Shown one piece after another: positions 42,809-49,505 of a stretch of 64,000 bases of DNA (positions are counted from its first letter, which is position 1; each line of letters opens with the position of its first letter). The stretch spans positions 1 to 64,000 of the forward strand of contig JAFAZX010000027.1 in assembly GCA_019239425.1 (NCBI GenBank), given 5' to 3'. Made by a program: the position numbers and the translations under genes. This stretch comes from Acidobacteriota bacterium (GTDB lineage Bacteria; Acidobacteriota; Blastocatellia; Pyrinomonadales; Pyrinomonadaceae). Below the pieces are notes generated by a model. That model made no database searches and was not told the DNA's origin. It saw only the letters and a list, made by a program, of their open reading frames with translations.

Positions 42809-43615
42809 ATGGACACCGGATTGTTGGTCAACAAGTTCGCGCTCATGGGCGCGCGCTTACAGGTTCGAGAGGTCTTGAACGAGCGTTTCCGCCGGCGGGC
42901 GAAGGCCCCCGGCATCGACATCGAGACCGACGGCAGGGGCGAGTTCTTCGACATCCGCCTCGCGCGCGACGAGCGCGTCGAGTACGAGGTCGTCGACCTG
43001 CGGCCCGACCTGCGCCACCTGCTCCTGCTCGGCCGCCGCGAAGGCGTCAAGGAGAAGTACCTCTGCGGCCACGACGAGCGCCACTGGTTCGTCTGCGCCG
43101 TGCCGGGCGCTTCCGTCTCGGGCGTCGCGACGGCGTTGGAGGCGCTCCAGCCTTCGGCCGTGCGCGCGGCCGTCGGCGCCAGCCTCCGCCGGCAGAAGAA
43201 CCGCTTCCGCCGCCGCAACGAGGCCTTCGTCCGACAGGGCGAGTGGTTCTTCATCCCGCAGCCCAACCTCGTCGTCCCGGAGCGTCTCGTGCTCCGCAGA
43301 GAGCCTCTGACGCGCGGCGCGGGCAGCAAGCCGCACACCTGCCAGTACGCCTTCCGCTCGGGCGGCGTCTCGGTCATGGTCTGCGCGCGCTACCCGCAGG
43401 GCCTGACGCACGCGCAGTACAGGGGCGTGCTCGCCTCGAACCCGAAGGCCGCCAACTGGGGCTGGCGGCAGATGACGCGCGACCCCGCGTTCTACGCGCG
43501 CGGCCGCGTGTGGCACAAGGATCACAAGACCGTCGTGCTCGACTGCTGGCACCGCGTGGCGATGAACACGGAGCGTGAGGCCCCGTTCGCGCCCCGCGTC
43601 GCCTTCCTCGACTGA
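42809..43615 (+). CDS. conserved hypothetical protein embedded in the tRNA array
   Basis: 268 aa, preceded by GAAAGG RBS; basic segment LRRQKNRFRRRNEAF. Confidence 0.8.
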   Translation: MDTGLLVNKFALMGARLQVREVLNERFRRRAKAPGIDIETDGRGEFFDIRLARDERVEYEVVDLRPDLRHLLLLGRREGVKEKYLCGHDERHWFVCAVPGASVSGVATALEALQPSAVRAAVGASLRRQKNRFRRRNEAFVRQGEWFFIPQPNLVVPERLVLRREPLTRGAGSKPHTCQYAFRSGGVSVMVCARYPQGLTHAQYRGVLASNPKAANWGWRQMTRDPAFYARGRVWHKDHKTVVLDCWHRVAMNTEREAPFAPRVAFLD

Positions 43616-43684
43616 CGGCCTTCGACAGACTGCGGGCGTGCCGCGCTCCCCGCGCGGCGCCTCACGTCGCCCGCACTTCCAACG

Positions 43685-43762
43685 AAAGGATGAAGGCGGA
43701 AGGATGAAGGATGAAGTTAAGACTGACTTCCCTTCATCCTTCATCCTTCCGCCTTCATCCTT
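43685..43762. repeat. intergenic inverted repeat, family E (GGATGAAGGCGGAAGGATGAAGG)
   Basis: Copies also at ~40620-40705 and 40799-40866. Confidence 0.85.
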
Positions 43763-43789
43763 AACCCAAAGAAAGGAGGTCTTGCCGGG

Positions 43790-44356
43790 ATGAACATTCT
43801 GAACGGCCGTGTTCTGCTCCTGAACTTCTCGTACGAGCCACTGGGCACGGTCGGGGTGGCGCGCGCGATGTGCCTGGTCATCCGCGGCGTCGTCTCGGTC
43901 GAGGAGTTCGACGGCGAGCGCGTCCTGCGTTCGGCGCGGGCCGAGTTCCGCGTCCCGAGCGTGGTGCGCCTGCGCCGCTACGTCAACGTCCGCCGCCGCC
44001 GCCAGACGGCTTCGATGAAGCGCCTGCGCATCTTCGTCCGCGACCGCTTCCGCTGCCAGTACTGCGGGCAGAAGCGCGCGCCCGCGGAGCTGACGCTCGA
44101 CCACATCACGCCCCGCTCGCGCGCGGGCCGCTCGACGCCGGAGAACCTCGCGACGGCCTGCGTCTCGTGCAACACGCGCAAGGGCAGCCGCACGCCCGAA
44201 GAGGCGCGCATGCCCCTGCTCACGGCGCAGCGCCCGCTCGGCTACGGCCTCGAACACCTGCTGCTCTGCCACTACGCGGAGTCGCGCCCCGCGTGGCGCA
44301 AGTACCTCGACATCGAGGGCGTGCCGCTCCCCGAGGAGCGGCGCGAGTCGGCCTGA
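43790..44356 (+). CDS. HNH endonuclease
   Basis: CQYCGQKRAPAELTLDHITPRSRAGRSTPENLATACVSCNTRKG. Confidence 0.93.
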   Translation: MNILNGRVLLLNFSYEPLGTVGVARAMCLVIRGVVSVEEFDGERVLRSARAEFRVPSVVRLRRYVNVRRRRQTASMKRLRIFVRDRFRCQYCGQKRAPAELTLDHITPRSRAGRSTPENLATACVSCNTRKGSRTPEEARMPLLTAQRPLGYGLEHLLLCHYAESRPAWRKYLDIEGVPLPEERRESA

Positions 44357-44411
44357 ACGTGGAGGTGGGCCGGACGGCCGTCCCACCTCCTTCACACTCG
44401 ACTGAACACAC

Positions 44412-44483
44412 GGAGGCATAGCTGACGTGGGCAAGCGTCGGTCTGAAAAGCCGAAGAGGTTGGTTCGACTCCAACTGCCTTCA
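44412..44483 (+). tRNA. tRNA-Phe(GAA)
   Basis: Loop CTGAAAA. Confidence 0.93.
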
Positions 44484-44496
44484 TCCTTCCGATCCC

Positions 44497-44571
44497 GGCC
44501 GGTTAGCTCAGCCAGGCTAGAGCGCCTGTCTTACAAACAGGAAGTCGAAGGTTCGATTCCTTCACCGGCCA
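44497..44571 (+). tRNA. tRNA-Val(TAC)
   Basis: Loop CTTACAA. Confidence 0.95.
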
Positions 44572-44669
44572 TTCTTCGGGGCGCGGCTCATCGCGCGCGC
44601 GGGCGTGGGCGCGCGCGACCGTGGAGCGGAGGCCGACTACCGGCGGCCCGCCCCGGCCAACTTTGACAC

Positions 44670-44743
44670 GGCGATGTAGCTCCAACTGGCAGAGCGTCCG
44701 TCTCGTAAGCGGAAACGTGTGGGTTCGAATCCCTCCATCGCCT
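44670..44743 (+). tRNA. tRNA-Thr(CGT)
   Basis: Loop CTCGTAA. Confidence 0.94.
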
Positions 44744-44751
44744 TCGCACAA

Positions 44752-44826
44752 GGGCCTGTAGCTCAGTTGGACAAGAGCGCCCGTCTTCTAAACGGGTCGT
44801 CGCGGGTTCGAGTCCTGCCAGGCTCG
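44752..44826 (+). tRNA. tRNA-Arg(TCT)
   Basis: Loop CTTCTAA. Confidence 0.94.
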
Positions 44827-44839
44827 TCTTCAAAATCGC

Positions 44840-44911
44840 TGCGGAGTAGCTCAGTGGCAGAGCAGCGGTCTCATAAACCGCCGGTCGCGGGTTCGATTCC
44901 CGCCTCCGCGA
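44840..44911 (+). tRNA. tRNA-Met(CAT)
   Basis: Loop CTCATAA. Confidence 0.9.
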
Positions 44912-44925
44912 TTGTTTTCTACTTT

Positions 44926-44999
44926 GGGTTGGTAGCTTAACTTGGCAGAGCGACAGTCTTGCAAACTGTTAGGTGTGAGTTCGAGTCTCACCCAATCCA
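44926..44999 (+). tRNA. tRNA-Ala(TGC)
   Basis: Loop CTTGCAA. Confidence 0.93.
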
Positions 45000-45022
45000 T
45001 CAAACCTTTCCTCAACTGTCCT

Positions 45023-45099
45023 TGCGGCGTAGCTCAAATGGCAGACAGAGCGCTGGTCTAGTAAACCAGTGTGTGCGGGTTCGAGTCCCGCCGCCGCAT
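45023..45099 (+). tRNA. tRNA-Thr(AGT)
   Basis: Loop CTAGTAA. Confidence 0.88.
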
Positions 45100-45105
45100 T
45101 CCCTG

Positions 45106-45182
45106 TGCGGGGAGGTGCCCTGGGGGGCACGGCGCTCTCATAAGGCGTCCACCAAAGGCGGGTTCGATTCCCGCCCCCGCGA
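45106..45182 (+). tRNA. tRNA with CAT anticodon (Met or lysidine-type Ile)
   Basis: Stem GCGCT/GGCGT, loop CTCATAA. Confidence 0.8.
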
Positions 45183-45192
45183 CCTTCTTCGA

Positions 45193-45265
45193 TCCGGTGT
45201 GGCCGAATTGGCAAGGCGTTGCATTGTTAATGCAATCCATGGGGGTTCGAGTCCCTCCGCCGGAG
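45193..45265 (+). tRNA. tRNA-Asn(GTT)
   Basis: Loop TTGTTAA. Confidence 0.94.
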
Positions 45266-45279
45266 TTCTTACACAACAC

Positions 45280-45353
45280 AGGCCGGTAGCCAAGCGGCTC
45301 AAGGCATCCGCCTTTTAAGCGGGGGAACGTCGGTTCGAATCCGACCCGGCCTA
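45280..45353 (+). tRNA. tRNA-Lys(TTT)
   Basis: Loop CTTTTAA. Confidence 0.94.
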
Positions 45354-45366
45354 TGTCAACACTTCT

Positions 45367-45442
45367 CGGCGCGTAGCTCCTAACTGGCTAGAGCAGTCGG
45401 TCGATAACCGACAGGTTGGAGGTTCGAGTCCTCCCGCGCCGA
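45367..45442 (+). tRNA. tRNA-Ile(GAT)
   Basis: Loop TCGATAA (C33). Confidence 0.88.
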
Positions 45443-45450
45443 CTTTCGAT

Positions 45451-45521
45451 TGCGGAGTCAGCCAGTGGCAGGCTGCCTGTCTCTGAAGCAGGTCACGGAG
45501 GTTCGAATCCTCCCTCCGCAG
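45451..45521 (+). tRNA. tRNA-Gln(CTG)
   Basis: Loop CTCTGAA. Confidence 0.93.
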
Positions 45522-45589
45522 TTCCCCTCGAGGTAGTTCGGTTCACTTCCAGAAGACCTTTGAACCTTTGTCAAAGGGGGTGTACCGAG

Positions 45590-47146
45590 ATGGCAAACAA
45601 GACGCTCTTCAAGTCGCTGGTGGGCAGGCTCGTCCCGGCGACGAACGCGCGCAACGAGCACGGCGCGCCGGCCTACGCCCTGACGCCGAAGCAGGCGCTC
45701 GCGCAGTACGCGGCCACGGGCTGCCTCGGCGCGACCTTCTACGCCGGCGCCGAGGAGCAGCTCGCGAAGGTGCTCGAGCTGTGCGAAAAGGTCGAGCCGG
45801 AGTTCGTCGCCAAGACCGCGGTCTACGCGCGCGCGCGCGGCTTCATGAAGGACATGCCCGCGCTCCTGCTCGCCGTGCTCGCGGCGAAGGACGTGCGCCT
45901 GCTCGCGCTCGTCTTCCCGCGCGTGGCCGACAACGGCCGGATGCTGCGCGACTTCGTGCAGATCCTGCGCTCGGGCGCCGTGGGCCGCAAGTCGCTCGGC
46001 TCGGCGCCGAAGCGGCTCGTCCGCGAGTGGTTCGAGGCGCGCGGCGCGGAGGCGGTCTTCCGCGCGAGCGTCGGCCAGGAGCCCTCGTTCGCAGACATCG
46101 TCAAGATGGTGCACCCGAAGCCGCGCGACCCGGAGCGCGAGGCCCTGTACGGCTACCTCGTCGGCCGCGAGTTCGACGCCGAGAAGCTCCCTGCCCTCGT
46201 GCGTCAGTTCGAGGCGTTCAAGGCGGGCGACCGCGAGAGCGTGCCGGACGTGCCTTTCCAGATGCTCACGGCGCTCGAACTCGGCAAGGCCGAGTGGACG
46301 GCCATCGCGCGCCGCGCGCCGTGGCAGATGACGCGCATGAACCTGAACACGTTCGCGCGCCACGGCGTCTTCGAAGAGCCCGGCCTGGCCGAGCTGGTCG
46401 CGAGACGCATGGCGAACCCAGACCTGGTCAGGAAGGCCCGCGTCTTCCCCTACCAGCTCATGGTCGCCTACGCCTCGGCCGACGAGCGCGTGCCGGCGGC
46501 GGTGCGCGAGGCGCTCCAGGACGCGATGGAGGTCGCGCTCGAGAACGTGCCGCGCGTCGAGGGCAAGGTCTACGTCTGCCCGGACGTGTCGGGTTCGATG
46601 CAGTCGCCCGTGTCGGGCCACCGCAAGGGCTCGACGACGAAGGTGCGCTGCGTGGACGTGGCGGCGCTGGTGGCCGCGGCCGTCCTGCGCCGCAACCCTT
46701 CGGCGGAGGTTCTGCCGTTCGAGCACGACGTCGTGAAGGGTCTCAAGTTGAACCCGCGCGACAGCGTGATGACGAACGCGCAGAAGCTGGCCTCGGTCGG
46801 CGGCGGCGGCACGAGCTGCTCGGCGCCGCTGCGGCTCCTGAACGAGCGCAAGGCCGTGGGCGACCTCGTCCTCTACGTCTCGGACAACGAGTCGTGGGTG
46901 GACGCAGTCGCCGGCCGCGGCACGGAGACGATGCAGGAGTTCGAGCGCTTCCGCGCGCGCAACCCGCGCGCCCGCCTGGTCTGCGTGGACGTGCAGCCGT
47001 ACCAGACGGTGCAGGCGGCCGAGTCGCCCGACGTGCTGAACGTCGGCGGCTTCAGCGACCAGGTCTTCGAGGTGGTCGCGGACTTCGTCGCCGGCCGCGG
47101 CGGCCCAGACCACTGGGTCGGCGTGATCGAGGCCGTCACCCTGTGA
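45590..47146 (+). CDS. rsr: TROVE domain protein, Ro60/Rsr homolog with vWA/MIDAS-like C-terminus
   Basis: TPKQALAQYAATGCLGATFYAGAEEQL...MTRMNLNTFARHGVF...VYVCPDVSGSMQSPV; RBS AAAGGGGGTG. Confidence 0.93.
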   Translation: MANKTLFKSLVGRLVPATNARNEHGAPAYALTPKQALAQYAATGCLGATFYAGAEEQLAKVLELCEKVEPEFVAKTAVYARARGFMKDMPALLLAVLAAKDVRLLALVFPRVADNGRMLRDFVQILRSGAVGRKSLGSAPKRLVREWFEARGAEAVFRASVGQEPSFADIVKMVHPKPRDPEREALYGYLVGREFDAEKLPALVRQFEAFKAGDRESVPDVPFQMLTALELGKAEWTAIARRAPWQMTRMNLNTFARHGVFEEPGLAELVARRMANPDLVRKARVFPYQLMVAYASADERVPAAVREALQDAMEVALENVPRVEGKVYVCPDVSGSMQSPVSGHRKGSTTKVRCVDVAALVAAAVLRRNPSAEVLPFEHDVVKGLKLNPRDSVMTNAQKLASVGGGGTSCSAPLRLLNERKAVGDLVLYVSDNESWVDAVAGRGTETMQEFERFRARNPRARLVCVDVQPYQTVQAAESPDVLNVGGFSDQVFEVVADFVAGRGGPDHWVGVIEAVTL

Positions 47147-47147
47147 G

Positions 47148-47223
47148 GGTTCTGGGTGTTGGGTGTTGGGTGTTGGGTAAAACCCGGTTCTTCCCCAGCA
47201 CCCAGCACCCAACACCTAACACC
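47148..47223. repeat. intergenic inverted repeat, family C
   Basis: Loop is the reverse complement of the copy at 57667-57747. Confidence 0.85.
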
Positions 47224-47229
47224 CTCCCC

Positions 47230-47301
47230 GGGGCCGAATGCGTTCGTGACTACATTCTTCTTTGGAAAAGAGGGACGTCACGAGAAGACCTTGTCGGCCC
47301 C
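47230..47301 (+). ncRNA. Y-RNA-like 1 (minimal)
   Basis: GGGGCCGAATG...CTTGTCGGCCCC outer stem; inner 8 bp TTCGTGAC/GTCACGAG; TACAT. Confidence 0.85.
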
Positions 47302-47330
47302 GACCTGCTCTTTTCATTCTTAACCTTGTT

Positions 47331-47396
47331 GGGCCGAATGCCGCCGTGACTACATCCACCTGTTAAGTGAGCGTCACGGCAAAACCTCGTCGGCCC
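47331..47396 (+). ncRNA. Y-RNA-like 2 (minimal)
   Basis: GGGCCGAATG...CTCGTCGGCCC; inner 8 bp GCCGTGAC/GTCACGGC; TACAT. Confidence 0.85.
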
Positions 47397-47410
47397 CCGG
47401 CTCTCTGTCA

Positions 47411-47508
47411 GCGGCGAATGCCGGTGTGAGTACATGGCTAAAAGTAGGTTCGAATCCTGCCACCTCCATCACTTGCGGGGGTGAAACTCTCACCACCCTT
47501 GTCGCCGT
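47411..47508 (+). ncRNA. Y-RNA-like 3 with tRNA-like T-arm and permuted acceptor-like hairpin
   Basis: CGGCGAATG...CTTGTCGCCG; GTAGG-TTCGAAT-CCTGC; CACCTCC/GGGGGTG. Confidence 0.85.
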
Positions 47509-47587
47509 TGTCAAAGCTCTCAGCTCTCAGCTTTCAGCCAAACTCTTCTGCCTGGCTGAAAGCTGAATGCTGAACGCTTCAACACCC

Positions 47588-47706
47588 GTGGCGAATGCTG
47601 GTGTGAGTACATGGTAAAAACGAAGACTGAGTCTCTTTGTTGGTAGGTTCAAATCCTACACCGGCCGCGCGAGCGTCCGGACTCCTCTCACCGTTCTTGT
47701 CGCCAC
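47588..47706 (+). ncRNA. Y-RNA-like 4 with tRNA-like T-arm and capped stem
   Basis: GTGGCGAATG...CTTGTCGCCAC; GTAGG-TTCAAAT-CCTAC; CCGGCCGC-GCGA-GCGTCCGG. Confidence 0.83.
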
Positions 47707-47731
47707 TCCTCTTTCGTGCGCGCGGCGAATG

Positions 47732-47852
47732 CTGGCGGAACTACATGGCCTTCCAAGCCGCTGGTTCCGGGTTCGAGTCCCGGTGGCAGCCGTCAGGCTG
47801 CTGTAGCTCAAACGGTAGAGCAGCGTTGGTTTCGTCGAAACCTTGTCGCCGC
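47732..47852 (+). ncRNA. Y-RNA-like 5 containing a circularly permuted tRNA-Gly(TCC)-like domain
   Basis: GCGGCGAATG...CTTGTCGCCGC; inner GGCGGAAC/GTTTCGTC; 3' tRNA half, GTCA loop, 5' tRNA half. Confidence 0.87.
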
Positions 47853-47894
47853 ACGCACGAACGACCGTCGCCTCAACGCCCGCGAGAGGGGGTG

Positions 47895-48296
47895 ATGCGC
47901 GTGTACTTACGATTCGTCACCGCGGAGATCGACCGCGCGTCCCGCGTCGAGACGGGCGTCTTCTCCGCGGCCTACGACCTGTACTACGGCGAAGAACTCA
48001 CGGCCTACGAGAAAGCTTGGCTGCGGGACATCTTCGACTGGTTCGACGAGTACCTGAAGGAGCCGACGCGGTTCCGCAGATATTCCAGGTCTTCACGCCG
48101 CACGGGGCGGCGGAGCGCGGTCTGCTGGTTCAAGCCGACGGCGCGCGAGCACCTCGCGCGCCTCCACGAGATGGTCTTTGTCCTCGAAGAGAACGGCGTG
48201 CCCGTCCGGCACATCAAGTCGCCGAAGGTCGGATACGTCGTCTACGAAGACGAGCACCAGGTCGTCGCCGAGCCGGTCGCCGACATCTGTTTCTGA
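47895..48296 (+). CDS. conserved hypothetical protein
   Basis: Preceded by GAGAGGGGG RBS. Confidence 0.75.
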   Translation: MRVYLRFVTAEIDRASRVETGVFSAAYDLYYGEELTAYEKAWLRDIFDWFDEYLKEPTRFRRYSRSSRRTGRRSAVCWFKPTAREHLARLHEMVFVLEENGVPVRHIKSPKVGYVVYEDEHQVVAEPVADICF

Positions 48297-48313
48297 AGGG
48301 GGTTTAAAAGATC

Positions 48314-48772
48314 ATGAAGCTGGCCGAGGCACTCATCTTACGCGCGGACTGCCAGAAGCGCCTTGAGCAGTTGAAGGCGCGCGTCATCCGCAACGCAAAG
48401 GTTCAGGAGGGCGACCAGCCGGCCGAGGAGCCGCAGGCCCTGCTCGCGGAGGCCGAGCGCGTCTCGCGCGAGCTGGCCGACCTCGTCAAGCGCGTCAACC
48501 GCACCAACTCGGCCACCGCCTTCGGCGACGGCCTGAGCCTGTCGGACGCACTGGCGGAGCGCGACGCGCTCGGCCTGCGCTTCCGCCTGTACAGCGAGCT
48601 GGCGCAGGCCGCGTCGATCTCGCAGGACAGATACAGCCGCAGCGAGGTGAAGTACGTGAGCGCCGTGAGCGTGGCCGACGCGCAGAAGCGCGCCGACGAG
48701 CTGGCGCGCGAGTACCGCACGCTCGACGCGCGCATCCAGGAGCTGAACTGGCAGGTGGATTTGAGCGAGTGA
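48314..48772 (+). CDS. DIP1984 family protein
   Basis: MKLAEALILRADCQKRLEQLKARVIRNAKVQEGDQPAE. Confidence 0.88.
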   Translation: MKLAEALILRADCQKRLEQLKARVIRNAKVQEGDQPAEEPQALLAEAERVSRELADLVKRVNRTNSATAFGDGLSLSDALAERDALGLRFRLYSELAQAASISQDRYSRSEVKYVSAVSVADAQKRADELAREYRTLDARIQELNWQVDLSE

Positions 48773-48773
48773 G

Positions 48774-48912
48774 GACGAATGTAGAAGGTAGCCCGGGGGC
48801 AAGAAGCGAGCGTGGAACCCTCCGGCCGGGTAGGCCGGTTAACTGCCGAAAGGCAGTCACACGGTGGCGTGCAGGGGCGCATGCCAAGCGGGTTCAAATC
48901 CCGCATGACAAG
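48774..48912 (+). ncRNA. possible structured tRNA-like RNA
   Basis: GACGAATG then hairpins CCGGCC/GGCCGG, ACTGCC-GAAA-GGCAGT, GGCGTGC/GCATGCC and T-arm GCGGG-TTCAAAT-CCCGC. Confidence 0.45.
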
Positions 48913-49040
48913 TGAAGCCCAGTAAAGTCACAGGGGCACGGGGCACGTTTCAAAGTCACTACCTCACGCTGGTCTTTCCCGCGGGTGAGGGCGGGTTCGG
49001 GGCGCTACATTCGATGTGATAGGGTGAGGAGTTGAGGATC

Positions 49041-49490
49041 ATGACGACCGCGACGCTGGAGACGACGACGTTCCGCACCACCGAGGAGATTCTCTCGCTG
49101 GTGCGCCGGTTCGAGGACTGCACTTTGCCGCGCGCGGAGTGGACGCACGCCGCACACCTGACGGTCGCGCTCTGGCACCTCCTGCAGTTCGACTGGCTGG
49201 AGGCGGTCGCGCGCGTCCGCCGCGGCATCAGGCGCTACAACGCCGCGCACGGCATCGTGGAGACGCCGACGGGCGGCTACCACGAGACGCTCACGCTCTT
49301 CTGGCTCCGCACGGTGCGCGCCTTCCTCGAAGCCGAGCGCAACGAGGCGCGCGCCCTCGTCCGCCTCGCCAACGACCTGGCCGCGGGCGCGGACAAGGGC
49401 CTCCCACTCGCGCACTACACGCGCGAACGTCTCTTCTCTGCGGAGGCGCGCGCAGGCTGGGTGGAACCTGACTTGAAGCCTCTGGACTAA
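49041..49490 (+). CDS. conserved hypothetical protein with C-terminal WVEPDLKPL motif
   Basis: TRAEWTHAAHLTVALWHL...GWVEPDLKPLD. Confidence 0.75.
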   Translation: MTTATLETTTFRTTEEILSLVRRFEDCTLPRAEWTHAAHLTVALWHLLQFDWLEAVARVRRGIRRYNAAHGIVETPTGGYHETLTLFWLRTVRAFLEAERNEARALVRLANDLAAGADKGLPLAHYTRERLFSAEARAGWVEPDLKPLD

Positions 49491-49505
49491 AGGGGGGATG
49501 AACCG

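Noticed and set aside
40432-45318. Many 60-130 aa ORFs spanning the tRNA array (e.g. 40488-40829, 41165-41545, 44959-45318)
   Set aside because: They translate tRNA T-arms on either strand (repeated GGTRTR/FESL-like peptides); tRNA folding explains the sequence
45458-47215. 585-aa antisense and 593-aa alternative-frame ORFs over the TROVE gene
   Set aside because: Shadow ORFs; TROVE frame has RBS and conserved motifs
47447-47840. Ordinary degenerate tRNA genes downstream of TROVE
   Set aside because: T-arms and halves lie inside conserved Y-like stems with compensatory pairing; better explained as Y-RNA tRNA-like modules
38424-49490. Integrated prophage
   Set aside because: tRNA array and Ro recall certain phages, but no capsid, terminase, tail or integrase genes are visible; XerD at 58848 looks like a standard chromosomal recombinase
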